NCBI GenBank assembly: GCA_023374025.1
Contig: SIJG01000145.1
Coordinates: 248,001-312,000, forward strand
Direction of reading: 5' to 3'
Source of the DNA: Heterodera schachtii
Taxonomy: Eukaryota; Nematoda; Chromadorea; Rhabditida; Heteroderidae
Length of the DNA stretch: 64,000 nt
Part shown: piece by piece, positions 45,493 through 56,943 of the stretch
Position numbering within the stretch: the stretch's first letter is position 1
Layout of the letters: each line of letters begins with the position of its first letter
Made by a program: the position numbers and the translations under genes
The notes under the pieces: model-generated
Seen by the model: only the letters and a program-made list of their open reading frames with translations
What the model was told of the DNA's origin: nothing
The model's database searches: none

Positions 45493-47814
45493 TAGAGACC
45501 GGACAACTGGGGTCGGAGGGATCCCGAGTCGGGATCCCGACTGAATCCCGATCCCGATCAATCCCGAACATTTCGTAAAAACGATCGGGACGGATCCCGA
45601 CTCGGGATCCCGACCAAATCCCGATCCCGATCAATCCCGAAGATTTTTTTTCGGGATCCCGCGGGATTATCGGGATTTGCAAAAACTCAATTTTTTTTAC
45701 GTTTTGTGTCAAGTTTTGTTATAATGCTTATCCAATATTTATAATTAATCAATTCCATTGAAGAAAAATATGAATGGGAATTATATCAGGTTTTTAGAAA
45801 ATTTTCAAAATTCGAATATCATGCCTAAAAAATTAAATTTTTGGACCAAAAATTAGAACATTTAACAACTAGCTTTAAATCAGGGCTACCCTTTGTACTT
45901 ATTTGTAAGTATTGTACTTATTTGGAGGGTGCAAAACTTACAAATTTAAAATGTACTTATTTGTAAGTATTGTACTTATTTGAGCTCAAGGTACTTTTTT
46001 TGTACTTATTTTTGGGACTCAAAGGAAAATTCCGATTTTTATAGCAATATTTGAAAGAAAATTATGTTTTGAAGCGAATTTATAAACAAAATCGTAACAA
46101 GATTCGCTAAATATTTTAAATTTCGAAAGAAAGTTCTATGATCACATTTTTAAATTTATAAACAAAATCGTAACAAGATTCGCTAAATATTTTAAATTTC
46201 GAAAGAAAGTTTTATGATCACATTTTTAAGAGCTTAAATTATTAATTATTTACGTTAATGGCTCCACCAAACCACAAATATAAATTTCACGCTGATTATG
46301 AGCGCGAATTTCAAGGCATAAAAAGGAGCAAAAAGAAGGATGAATATGCGAATTGTGTGCCGAGCAATTTTGACATTATGAAAAATTTGGCTAATTCCTA
46401 GCAAAATTCATTAAAAAATTCTTAAAATTTTCCCCCAGCGGCGCCTATCGGCATCGCCGGCCACCCAAAACCCTTATTTTTTTCTTAAAAATTAGCCCAA
46501 GATTGACAATTTTGGTCATTTTTTGGACAGAACTTTGTTAACATATTGCATTAAATTTTCAAAAAAAATTTCCCCGGCGGCGCCTATCGGCACCGCCGGA
46601 CGCCCTTCCCTCACCTATACCCAAAAATTTTTTCGGAAAAATGCGCCGAAAATAATTGTTAAAAATCTGATTTTTTGTTTCTAAATGCACTGAATTACCA
46701 ATTGCTTATGTTTTCGACAAAATTGTTAAAATCTTAAAATTTATTTTCGGAAATGTATAAATTTCTTATTTCTAAGCCGGAATTGCTCAAAAAAATAGTT
46801 GGCGGCGAGAAATATGTTGCTAATGCTTGATTTTGTTGAATAAAAATGTGATTTAAAGTTTGGAAATCATATTTGAAATACTTATTTTTGACCCTTAAAA
46901 CTTATTTTTGACCAGCGATATACTTATTTTGGAAAGTTTTCAAGGGTAGCCCTGCTTTAAAATTGTTTTTTACAATTTAATTAATATAAATTTTTATATT
47001 TTCGCCTCCTATGATCAGTTTTAACAATTTGAGGAAAATTAGCAAATCATTAAGTGCATCGGAGCCAAAAAATCAGATTTTTATGATTTTTTTGCTGAGA
47101 TTTTTTCAAAAACTTTAGGGAACAAGGTGGAGGCCGGCGGTGCCGATAGGCGCCGCCGGGAAAATTTTGTAATTTTGGATGCGATTTGTTAACAGATTTT
47201 GTCCAAAAAAACCAAAATTTTTTAGCGATTTTGAGCAAAATTTTCAGGAAAATAAGGATTTTAGAGTCCGGTGGCGCTGCAGATATGCACCGAAGGAAAA
47301 ATACGTAGACAACAATTTCTAATCTAATTTTTTGCACAAAATTCTTAGAAATTGTTGTGCATGAAACTACCTAATAAGATTTAAAATAATATTTAAGGAA
47401 TTAAAAAAAATAATTTTTGATAATTCTTTTTTTAAAGGAATAAAAGTCACAAACTCACCCTTTTTGTCAAATTTTGAAAATTTTCACAAGTATTTTGAGA
47501 CTCATGAAAATTTTTTGGCATTTTAAGGGATTTTTAAAAAAAAATAAACAAATTTTTAATTTAAAATTCAAGGTCTTAATTTAAAAAATAAGATTTTTTC
47601 AAAAATTATCGTGACTTCAATCCCGCGGGATCCCGCGGGATTGGTAAAATGGTCGGGAGGGATCCCGATTCGGGATCCCGATGAAATCCCGATCCCGATC
47701 AATCCCGAAGAATTTAAAAAATCGTTCGGGACGGATCCCGAGGTCGGGATCCCGAATTTAATCCCGCGGGATCCCGAAGAAATCCCGCGGGATCCCGATC
47801 CCGTCCGGTCTCTA
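45493..47814. mobile_element. hAT-like non-autonomous element (TAGAGACCGGAC TIR) with nested insertion
   Basis: Terminal inverted repeats TAGAGACCGGAC (45493) and GTCCGGTCTCTA (ending 47814) bound 2322 bases. Just inside each end lie arrays of CGGGATCCCGAT/AATCCCGATCCCGAT repeats (about 45515-45675 and 47620-47805). Flanks CTCCAAAT and CTCACAAC match in five of eight positions, so a target duplication is only suggested. A second element is nested at 45881-46954. No transposase was recognised. It lies immediately upstream of the last visible exon of the MLT-10-like gene. Confidence 0.7.
45881..46954. mobile_element. Nested hAT-like element (CAGGGCTACC TIR)
   Basis: Ends CAGGGCTACCCTT and AAGGGTAGCCCTG are perfect inverted repeats. 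The flanks CTTTAAAT and CTTTAAAA match in seven of eight bases, as an aged 8-base target duplication. Subterminal repeats of GTACTTATTTGTAAG and related text occur near both ends. The interior carries two copies of the GC-rich module (near 46437 and 46576) and a near-perfect 65-base tandem duplication at about 46080-46210. No coding region is evident. Confidence 0.75.
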
Positions 47815-48447
47815 CTCACAACAATACAATAACAAACAAATCATTTTGACAAATCAACACGTGTGTTATCTCTCGAAAATTTTCCTTCGTCTTTTATTGC
47901 CCATTTTATATAATTAAAGATGGGATGAAAATAAGGAAGGGATGCGTGACAAAATTACCATTGTCTCTCCATTCCCTTTCCTTTCTCTTATTTCTTTTCC
48001 TTTTCTTCTTACTCTCTCTCTTTTCCCACTCCCTCCCTCTCCCACACACACGCACGCGTCCAGCAGACTGCTGCTGCACAGCCGCACGCGTCTTCCTCTG
48101 TCTGCCCCTCCCACCCGCCGCTGCCCCGCGTGGACAGACAGGCAGACAGTGAACTATTTTCTACCTTCCCTCCCTCTAACCACTACAGCATGGGAGGAGA
48201 AATCTTTTCCCTTCCAACTATTTCTTTTGCTTTTTCTTTTTCAATACTATTTCTTTTGCATTATTCTTTTTCTAAACTATTTCTTTTTATCTCTTTTTCT
48301 ATGCAATCTCTCCCCACACCAAATCAACTCAACGCCAAACGCCACATTCAAACGATGGCAGATACATACATACAAACACTCAACTTTATTATATAAGATT
48401 AACTAACTAATTGATTGCCTTTGATTTGCATTTAGCATTTGTTTTAG
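47815..48447. other. Pyrimidine-rich intergenic DNA
   Basis: C/T-rich tract (about 47960-48310) with a CACACACGCACGCG stretch near 48040. No supported gene before the F-box-like fragment that starts at 48448. Confidence 0.5.
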
Positions 48448-48882
48448 ACATTTTCCCGTGCCACCGCTTCTGTCAGTTACAAAATTCGTTTTGGAGTTTA
48501 TGTGCCAACACCAATTGAGCCATTTGAATTTGTAAACGAACGGACCAAGGAAAAGTTGGAACTGAGCAAAGAATCAAAGTTTAATTGGACGATGAAGCGA
48601 TGCTCAATTAGTGGGAAGACGGCGGCGATTCAATGGGAAAATGACGAAAATTCGGATGCCAATTTGAACAGTGTCTTGTTTCGTTTGCGTGCCTCCAAAA
48701 AGCCCATTGGGTAAGTGTAAGCATTGTTTAGTCATCAATGGCATTTTCTATTGCTAAATCCCTTTTTACCCAATTAAATTGCATTTTAATTTAGGCCATT
48801 GTCTCCACCAGCAGCTTATAAAAGTGCCGAAAATATGTGCTCGAGTGCCGCGGGGCCAAGCAGTGACCAGCGCAATGAATGA
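48448..48882 (+). pseudogene. F-box-like family copy A, 5'-truncated
   Basis: Only the last two exons are present: 48448-48710, with RATASVSYKIRF, FEFVNERTKEKLEL, KRCSISGKTAAIQWEN and LNSVLFRL, and 48795-48882, with PLSPPAAYKSAE and a stop. The frame is open and the intron joins in phase. The F-box and middle exons seen in copies D and E are absent from the preceding 600 bases, which are pyrimidine-rich DNA and transposon. It is therefore a truncated copy, unless a different upstream exon is used. Confidence 0.65.
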
Positions 48883-49083
48883 ATGAATGGATTATTATTT
48901 GAGAAATGATCGATCGATCCTTTTTTGGCTTTCATTATTGAAGTCGAATTTATTTGTGTATTTATATTTGTGTGAAATGAAAGATTTGGATTTTTTTCCA
49001 GTTGACGAGAGTGAGAGAGAGAGAGCTCTTGATTTTTGAAAATCCCGAAAGGATAAGAGAATTTTGGTGAGCTTCTTCTGGTC

Positions 49084-49457
49084 AGGAAACCGCCCACTTC
49101 GGCGCCGGCCTTTTCGGCGCCGTTGCTAACAACTTTTTTCATTATCAACCAAATTAAATTTTTTTATTATTGAGATTCTCTATTAGCCTGCAAAAGTTCA
49201 AAAAATTTAGTCAGTTTATAAAAAAGTTATGGCCAAAAAACTTCAAAAATTGACTTTTCATGGCTTTTTCGGCGCCGCGTGCCATAACTTTTTTATTTTT
49301 GAATCATTCATTTCTATTTAGACACATAAATATAGAGCACACATAGAGCTTTCAAATTATGCATGATTGACTAAAGTTAACCGACAAGTAAAAAAGTTAT
49401 TGCATTTCAAAATTTGCGGCGCCGAAATGGTCCGCGCCGAAGTGACCCCGACCCTTC
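49084..49457. repeat. Fold-back repeat with TTCGGCGCCG termini
   Basis: Left arm CACTTCGGCGCCGG...TTTTCGGCGCCG is mirrored at the right by CGGCGCCGAAATGG and CGCGCCGAAGTG. The middle contains AAAAAAGTTATGGCC-type text. Similar but decayed sequence (GGTCGGGGTCGTTTTCGCG and AAAAAGTTATGGTC) occurs at about 1845-2030, so this is a dispersed family. No target duplication was established. Confidence 0.5.
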
Positions 49458-49715
49458 AGATCAGTGATCACTTAGCGAAAAATTATGTGAAACGAAATTT
49501 TTTCAAAGATGGGAGAATACATACTAAATAAAATTAGTTGAATAGAAAATTATAACTAGCCAAATTACTCCCCCTTGAAATAGTGCTCCTCTTTTGAGGG
49601 GAGTTGGAAAATAACGGTATTTTCGAAAAAATAAAAATAAAATTCTTAAAAAATGCACATTTATATCAAAGCAACAATTTCCATGCAATTAATTCAAAAT
49701 GAACGACCATTTTTG

Positions 49716-50684
49716 TCAAAAATGCCAAACATTCATTTCCACATAATTAGACGCCCTTTTCACTGCTTTGATCCGCCGCTTTTTCTGCTGTCGGTGGTGA
49801 CAAAGGGTTAAAAATTGAGCGCAATTTAAATTATTTAGGAAAAGCTGCTGAATTTGTTGCTCACCCAATGCAATTTTTGCACCACTCAAATCAAAAAAGA
49901 CATTGTTCAAATTATTATCCGCCGAATTTGCAACTTTCTTCTGTTGTCTCTGAATCGCCATCGCCGCCGTCGTCCCCCCAAAAATTGAGCATCGCTTTAA
50001 CAGCCAACGACTAATGGACCCGAACGAGGCTTCATTTGTCAGTGTCAGCTTCTCGTTGGTCCGTCCGTTCGTTCATCAATTCAAATGGCACTATTGGCGT
50101 TGAGGGCGCGCAAATTGCAAAATGAATTTTTTGACTGACAGAAGAATCGGTGGCACGGGGAAATGCCTAAACAAAAATGGGAAAAGAAAGTCGAATTAAA
50201 TTGAAAATCAATCCCATATTTATGAGAATGTGACTAAACACACCACACTTCCTTAAAACGGTTGATCCAATCGGAATTTTCGTCAAAAAACAGTCGCTTT
50301 GGTTGGCCATATTTGCTCGGCGTGTGTAACCATTTGACCAGCGCTTGGCCGGAAGAATTTGCATTCGGCCCATCAAAATAATCAGCAATAACACCGGGAT
50401 ACAGACAACCAGATTGGATTGAATGAATGTTCAGATCAGTGAGAATTGTCGGTGAAATGTGACGACGCAAAAAGCTTAAATGATGGCCGTCGGAAAAGCC
50501 CAAATGTCGGATGCTTGTCGCAAGAATAGGCCAAATTTAACGGACAAAAACATCCCAAATGGGCTGAACATCGACAGAAGTTGTGTGCTGCAAAGTTGGA
50601 ATCCACAGACCCAATTGTGTGCCACTTCTGTCCCAAATTTGCTGATTGGAACGAAGAAATGTGATCACGGAGTGATCAATGTAT
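49716..50684 (-). pseudogene. F-box-like family copy B, truncated and frameshifted
   Basis: Exon 3 (about 50684-50243) reads YIDHSVITFLRSNQQIWD, VQPIWDVFVREIWPIL, HLSFLRRHISPTILTDLN, GPNANSSGQALVKWLH and QPKRLFFDENSDW as in intact copies. The next exon begins RATDSSVSQKIHF and FELMNERT. Directly after this the DNA reads GAACGGACGGACCAAC, a 4-base tandem duplication relative to GAACGGACCAACGAG in other copies, which breaks the frame. The downstream family text (LKRCSI, NNLNNVFFDLSG) is then in another frame. The first F-box exon is missing; a hAT-like terminus lies at 50775 in its place. Confidence 0.7.
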
Positions 50685-50774
50685 CTGCAAAAAGCGGAAA
50701 AAATTGAAGAGAATCTGCCATATGCCAAACTCTTTACTCTGGATGAGATTTGGATTTAATTGGTATCATTTTTA

Positions 50775-51240
50775 GGCAGGGCGGCCAAGTGTCCTTTTTT
50801 TAAAGATTTGTCCTTTTTTCGAGGGGCCGGATCTTTGAAATTAAAAATGTCCTTTTTTTTAAAGATTTTCCTTTATTTTAGGCTTCCACAAACTTTTTAA
50901 ATTTTTTTTTGTGCTTAATTATTTATTTGGCTGATATAAATGCTACCAAAACTCCCAATTTCAAAAAAATTTTTCCGGCGGCGCCTTTTTGATCAATCCT
51001 TTTTCGGATTCATTAATTGGAATAGAAATTATGCTTATGTTTTCTTTTTACATATGATTTTAAATAAAAAATACATAAAATTCTGTGAAGGTTATACATA
51101 ATATTGAAATGGCATAGTGCCAACATCATTTTGGGTCACATAGATAATCGCATCAATCAATCAACCAATTAATATTAATTCATTCATTTCTGCTGCTGTT
51201 GCTGATCAGTGATCACTCGTCACGGGGGAAGCGGCGTCGA
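50775..51240. mobile_element. Partial hAT-like element, CAGGGCGGCC terminus
   Basis: A terminus GGCAGGGCGGCCAAGTG at about 50775 is followed by subterminal repeats of GTCCTTTTTTTAAAGATT type and one half copy of the GC-rich module (GGCGGCGCC near 50980). The second end was not found. It occupies the position where the first exon of copy B is missing. Confidence 0.45.
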
Positions 51241-51349
51241 ATACTGAAAAAATGATGATTTAATTGAACTTTAAGCCCATTCAATTTTTATGGGTTCAAT
51301 GGCATTCTATGAGTCCAAAACCATTAAACATCTCCTCAATTGTTTGTAC

Positions 51350-51780
51350 CAGGGATGGCATTCCGAGGCCCCAAAAATTTTCGAAAATCGGAATTCCGGG
51401 GGTCCAAAATTTTTCGGAAATCGGATTTCCGAGGTCCAAAAAATTTTTCGGAAGTCGGAAATCGGAATTCCGACCCCAAAAACGTCGGAAATCGGAATTC
51501 CGACCCCAAAAACGTCGGAAATCGGAATTCGGAAATCGGAAATTTTCAAAAAATATAAAATATAATAAAAAAAATTTTAAATATTATAATAGGCTAAATT
51601 TTTAATTCTTAACCAAGTAAAAGCTGGTTCAAAATTTTTTTGATCTATTTAAATAAATTTTTGCCTTAAAAATTATTCAATGATTTTCATCAAAAATTTT
51701 ACCTTTTTTTTTGCGGAGCGTTTTTTCAAAATTTTTGAAAACACGGCGGGCGAGGTCAGGCGGTGCCGATAGGCGCCGCC
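51350..51780. mobile_element. Partial hAT-like element, CAGGGATGGCATTCC terminus
   Basis: The sequence starts CAGGGATGGCATTCCGAGG and then carries repeats of TCGGAAATCGGAATTCCGA and CCCCAAAAACG. The body contains CTTAACCAAGTAAAAG and ends in a GC-rich module (GGTGCCGATAGGCGCCGCC, 51762-51780). It is the plus-oriented relative of the copy at 2400-2738. It truncates the 5' part of copy C, which begins about 120 bases later. Confidence 0.55.
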
Positions 51781-51903
51781 GGTGAAAATTTTTTATAATT
51801 TTTAATCAAATTGTTAACAAATCTTGTCCAAAAATGACTAAATTTAGCGATTTTGAGGCAAAAAAACTCAAGAAAATATGATTTTTAGGGTGCGGCGGTC
51901 AAT

Positions 51904-53183
51904 AGTGCCAATAAAGTCCAGCCAATTTGGAATGATTTTGCCCGTGGAATTTGGCCGATTTTTGCGCCAAACATTCGCCATTTGTCCTTTTGCGATAGCC
52001 ACGATTTGGACAATTTGCGTCGACACACTTCGTGGACTATTCTGTCTGACCTCCACATTATTTCAATCCATTCCAATGTTTTGTTGCCCAATTCAATTGC
52101 TGATGATGGGCCAAATGCAACTGCTAGCCAAGCGTTGGCAAAATGGTTGCAAATTCGGACAAAAAATGGCTAATTGCCATTTGATTTTCATTTCCCATTT
52201 TATAGGCATTTCTTCGTGCCACCATTTCTTCTGCCAGCTACATCATTCAACTTAAACTATTTGATGAATCAACGCCAAAAAAATATAATGAAAGTATGGA
52301 TGATGAAGATGGTAAATATGTCGATTTGGTGTTGAAACCAGGGTTTCGATATGTGAGGATTTTGTGGTCTTTTAGAGGGTCAAGGAGGATTTTTTTGAAA
52401 AATGAGGATTATTGTGGTCTTTTGAGAAATTTGAGGATTTTTGTGGTCTTTTGATAAAAAAAGTGACAAAAAAGCATGATTTTTTGAAAAATTAGGCATA
52501 TTTGGCAAAATGTTCGAACTTTTTCTTCAAATCTTAAACTTTTTTTTCGAAAAATCCTCATTTTTCAATAAATTTAATTAATTTCCTTTAGATAATTTTG
52601 TTCAAAAAAATAAAGAGGAATTCGATAGAGGGGGTCAAAATTATTTTTTTGACAAAATCTTTTAACAAATCGCACTCAAAATCCCAAATTTTTTTCGGCA
52701 GCGCCTATCGGCACTGCCGGACCCCCTTCCCACAATGTCACCAAAAAGTTTTTTGGAAGAACCGCGCCACAAAAAAGCAATTTAAAAGCAAAAATTAAAA
52801 CAATAGAAATCGAAATTTTTTTTTGTGGTTTTAAATGAGATCGTTATAGATTTTTACCAAGATTACCAATTTTGTGATTTTTTGGCCAATTTTTTAAGAA
52901 AAAATAGGTCCGGCGGCCTGATAGGCGCCGTGATTGTTTCAAATGAAAAATATGACAGTTGACTGATTTTGTTTGCAATTTTATGATGTTTTAAAAAATG
53001 AGGATTTTTTATTCCAAATGAGGATTTTTTTGAGGTATTTTTGTGGCAAATGAGGATTTTTTATGGCTGGGATTTTCAAAATTTTGAGATCGAAACCCTG
53101 GTTGAAACGATGCCAAATTGGGCGGACGATTCAATGGGAGGACAAAAATTCGAACAATTTGAACAATATCCACTTTAAACTTT
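51904..53183 (+). pseudogene. F-box-like family copy C, truncated and split by a transposon
   Basis: The middle exon survives from about 51915: QPIWN-like, GIWPIFAPNIRHLSF, LDNLRRHTSWTILSDLH, DDGPNATASQALAKWL. It ends earlier than in other copies. The C-terminal exon starts RATISSASYIIQL and continues DDEDGKYVDLVLK, then a 762-base hAT-like element interrupts it at 52339. After the element the exon resumes RCQIGRTIQWED and NNLNNIHFKL then a stop. The frame is conserved on both sides of the insertion, so the exon was open when hit. The F-box exon is absent. Confidence 0.8.
52339..53100. mobile_element. hAT-like element inserted in an exon (CAGGGTTTCGAT TIR)
   Basis: Ends CAGGGTTTCGAT and ATCGAAACCCTG are perfect inverted repeats. 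They are flanked by perfect 8-base duplications GTTGAAAC at 52331-52338 and 53101-53108. Subterminal repeats of TGAGGATTTTTGTGGTC lie inside both ends. Inside are two inverted copies of the GC-rich module (near 52695 and 52915). There is no transposase. Terminal CAGGG and 8-base duplications are hallmarks of hAT elements. Confidence 0.88.
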
Positions 53184-53586
53184 AAAATCTCCTTTTTTAA
53201 TAGGTTTGTCCTTTCTCAGCCGAACATTCAAATCAAAGGGGCATAGAAATTTGAACCGGTTTTTTGAATGGGCCAAAATGTGGCTAAAGTAATTTGTGCG
53301 TCCAATCAAATTTTTCATTCGGTGGTCATGTCTCAGCAGCTAGCTCTATTTCAGTTGACCTGCGTTTAAAATCAACATGTGGGATGGCACGGCTTAATGA
53401 TTGACAAAATCGGATATTGAATATCGAATCCTTGGCATTTTTGAGGAAATGGCCCTAGCACAATTTTTTTTTTTTTAAAGTCACAAATAGCAAAACAAAT
53501 TAAATGTGCAATTCAAAGGAAAAAAGCAACAATTAAATATGAGGAGCAATTAATTATCCGATCACTTTTCATTCTTAATAATCGAT

Positions 53587-53646
53587 CAGAATTTCTCATT
53601 TCCCAATAATTCATTCATTTCTTCCATTCTCCGCTGGGCCCGGGAT
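53587..53646 (-). other. 3' flank of F-box-like copy D
   Basis: Downstream of the copy D stop; an alternative reading of the last exon in another phase would extend to 53586, but donor phase (ATTGG|GTGAGT as in copy E) favours the stop at 53647. The 400 bases further down (53190-53580) are AT-rich with no gene. Confidence 0.35.
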
Positions 53647-54925
53647 TCATTTTTGGCGACTGTTTGCATTCTTTTGACCCGCTTTTGGTGGAGACAATGA
53701 CCTAAATTAAGGGTAATTAAATTACTTTAAACAAAAAAAGAAAGAAAATGGTGTTGCCACTCACCCAATGCAATCTCCATAAAGCGTAATGTTCACATTG
53801 TTCAATTTGTACGTCTTTTCGTCCTCCCACTGAATCGTCTCCCCAATTTGCCATCGCTTCAACAGCAAATCGACATCAGTAGTTCCATGGTCGACTTCTT
53901 TTTCCAATGTTAGCTTTTCGTTGGTCCGTTCGTTCATCAATTCAAATGGCTCAATTGGCGTTGGTCCAACAAGTTCAATTCGAATGATGTAGCTGGCCGA
54001 AGGAGTGGTGGCATGGAGAAATGCCTAAACAAATTGGAAACAAAAAGCAAATGTCATAACTCAAATATTTTACGAAAATATGGCCACACCTCTCTGAAAT
54101 TGTTGACCCATCCTATGTTTACTGACGAATGCTTGTAATCACAGCAACGCAATTGCTTTGACTGCCCATCTTTTGTCGGAGTGTTCAACCATTTTGACAA
54201 TGCTTGGCCATCAGTTGCATTTGGCCCATCATCAGCAATCGCTGTGGGCAACAAATCAGCGGAATGAATTGAAATAATGTCGAGATTGGAGAGAATTGTT
54301 GGCGAAATGTTGCGACGCAAATTGTCAAAATGATCACCCTCGTAAAATTGCAAGCGGCGAATGTTTGTCACAAAAATGGGCCAAATTTCACGAGCAAAAA
54401 CATCCCAAATTGGTTGCACATCCTTGGCTTCAGTATACAAATCCAAATCCAAATCGGTGCCTTTGTCAAAGATTTGTTGGTTGGAACGAAGAAAAGCGAG
54501 GACGGAATGGTCGATGTAGCTGTAAGGAAATGCTTTTATCATTATAATTCTTTGAATTTTGTTAGTTACTTAATACAAAGATTGGTAAAGCGGATTTTGT
54601 TGGGCAACGGACGGTCGGGCGTTGGCTTGCTATTCATAACTGCAAATTGTTTTGCTTTTATTCCCTTCTTGCCAATTCTGATTTGTCTCCAAATTGTCAA
54701 TTCTCTTTTGCCATCGAAATGTTTGTCAACTAAAATGTCGAAACGGGGCGAAAGAAGTGCCATTTTGAGGCCGAGTTGAGAACGATCAAAGAACGGGAGA
54801 GTGTCCATCCAAATATCGCTACAAATCCAACTGAAATGTGGGAAAATTAATTATTAGAAATTCGAAAGATTTCCTTACAGTTTTTTCTTTTTCATGGCCA
54901 AGCGAACACTTTCACTGTTTTCCAT
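53647..54925 (-). CDS. F-box-like family copy D, apparently intact
   Basis: Five exons on the minus strand (first 54925-54879; second from 54830). Start MENSESVRLAMKKKKL, then an F-box-like segment ICSDIWMDTLPFFDRSQLGL, KMALLSPRFDILVDKHF. After RPLPNKIRFTNLC comes the middle region YIDHSVLAFLRSNQQIFD, QPIWDVFAREIWPIFV, FDNLRRNISPTILSNLD, DDGPNATDGQALSKWLN. The C-terminal domain has HATTPSASYIIRIEL, FELMNERTNEKLTLEKE, KRWQIGETIQWEDEK, NNVNITLYGDCIG and a short tail SLSPPKAGQ. All joints keep phase. F-box proteins bridge substrates to SCF ubiquitin ligases; the F-box match here is by pattern only. The family is known to me as an unnamed expansion style in cyst nematodes, but I cannot name it. 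Confidence 0.7.
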
Positions 54926-56022
54926 TTGATGTGACAAATGAGCCAAATGCTTTAAAAAATAATAATATTTAGCCTAAAGAATTCAAAACTCAAATTTGTT
55001 ACTGTTTCAATTCTGTTTGATCCCATTTTTTTGGCCAATTAGAAATTAAAGGACCACAAAAGGCTAGACTTGGATTCAAGGGGTAAAGCTGTTGGGTCCT
55101 CAGATTATTTCCCAATTTAGACCAACAAATAACAAATAAATTTATTATACAGAAATGGTCGGAGAGAAAGGGAAAATATTGATTGGTAAATGACCAATAC
55201 AAAAACAGTGAAAAGGAAGAATGCAATGAGGGAATGATGGGGAACAAAAATGACTGGGGAACGCCGTAATCGAGTGTGCGGCGGTTTTTAGCGCAATAAG
55301 CAAAAATTCAATTTTTCAAATTTGACGAATTTTTTTTTGACTAAAATTTTGAGGGGACCTATAACTTTTGTCAATTTCATTTTTATCCAAAAATTCTTTC
55401 GGATTCATGCTTAGCAGATCGTGCGGAATCGATTGATATGTATTTGGTCGCAATTCCATGCGTTTAAAGGTTTGGACGGTTCAGTCCCAAAGCCATTTGG
55501 CCATTTCAGCCCCGGGTCTGTAGCTCTTCAGGGATTGGTTGCCGGAGAAAAATTCTTTCGGATTCTTCCATTACAGACCGAGAGCTATCGATTGGTATAT
55601 ATTTCGACCATTTTTGGCTCTGGATTATATGATCAATATTTTCCAAAAAAAAAATTCAATTTTTTTTATTTGAAATCCAGCAACAAAAAAAAAATGCCGA
55701 AAAATAGTACGATCAGTGAAAAGGCAATTGAAATACGGCAGAAATTTTTCGTAATTGTTGAGAAAAGCCCGGAATTGAACGAATCGCCCAATTTTAGAGC
55801 GATTGTTGTTGAACTAATGTGAGAAGAAATGAGTCGGAAAAGGATTTTGGTTGGTACTTTTCCGATCGCGCAAAAAAAAAAAACGCCGCGAATCGCGCTC
55901 GCGCTCCAGCCCTGGTACAAACTTAACAAAAATTTTCGAAATTTTACAAGTTAATTAGAGGATACTTAGGGAGACACCCAAAAAGGTTAAAAAATTATCG
56001 AAATTTTTTCAATTTTACTCAT
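54926..56022. other. Intergenic DNA, probable transposon debris
   Basis: About 1.1 kb with no supported gene. Text around 55530-55640 and 55840-55915 (poly-A, CGCGCTCGCGCTCCAGCCCTGG) looks like decayed hAT-like ends, and frames here lack any domain. Confidence 0.4.
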
Positions 56023-56656
56023 TAGGGATCATTTTTTTATGTAAATACATGTTTTTTTCCTGGATTCTCCATGCTTTAATTAGTAGGAAAAACACTTTCT
56101 TTTTTGTGTTTGCGAACAAAAGTTGGGACTTTTATTTACATATTTTTACATATTTTCGGATTTTTATACATATTACATATGTACATATTTTTATACATAT
56201 TTTGGACTTTTTCGCATTTTTTCGTACATATTTTGCAATTTTTGAGAATTTTTAGGGAATTTTTTTATGAAATACCCCCAAAAATACCCAAAATTTCGCA
56301 ATTTTTTTCAAAAAGTTTGAGAATTTATAGAAATTTTTTGCGAAAAGTAAAAATTTTTTTTTGAAAATGTGCCCCAAAAAATAGTTTCTTTTTTCAAAAA
56401 TGGGATATTAATAAATTAATTTTAAATTACAAAAGATAATTCTAAGCCTATTTAGGTCATTTTTATGGCAATTTGTGCCTATTTCACCCTTTAGAAAGAA
56501 TCTTTTTCCAAAAAATCACCATTTAAAAAATTTTATTTACATATTTTAGTACATATTTCTGGATTTTTGTACATATTTCATACATATTTCAGTGTTTTTT
56601 ATACATATTTTATTTACATATTTCGCGATTTTTCTTACATAAATAAATGATCCCTA
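56023..56656. mobile_element. hAT-like element (TAGGGATCATTT TIR) with perfect 8-base duplication
   Basis: Ends TAGGGATCATTTTTTTATG and CATAAATAAATGATCCCTA are inverted repeats. They are flanked by perfect duplications TTACTCAT (56015-56022 and 56657-56664). Subterminal repeats of TACATATTTT(A/T) occur in clusters at about 56128-56235 and 56530-56640. There is no coding capacity. Confidence 0.88.
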
Positions 56657-56943
56657 TTACTCATCGTTAACGTTTAAAGAAGGTAGGAAACAATTCAAAT
56701 TTTACTCAAAATCATTTAAAATTTTCGGATGGAAATCTTTTTTTTTGCAAACTGAAGGCCATTGGACGATTTTTTATACATTTATAAAGAGAGAGAAAGA
56801 GTAAAGAAGGAATTTTTATTTCTCTGTTTTCAATTTTTTAATTTTTTCGACTATAAAAATGGTTGTTTTTTCGATTGGTCTCTCATTGTGTAAAAATATT
56901 TCTAACATAATTATTATTCTGCCCTTTGGTGACTTGCCACAAA

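Noticed and set aside
53586..53646. Basic tail (GHCLHQKR) as the C-terminus of F-box-like copy D
   Set aside because: It needs a different donor phase; the phase used in copies A and E gives SLSPP-type tails in all copies.
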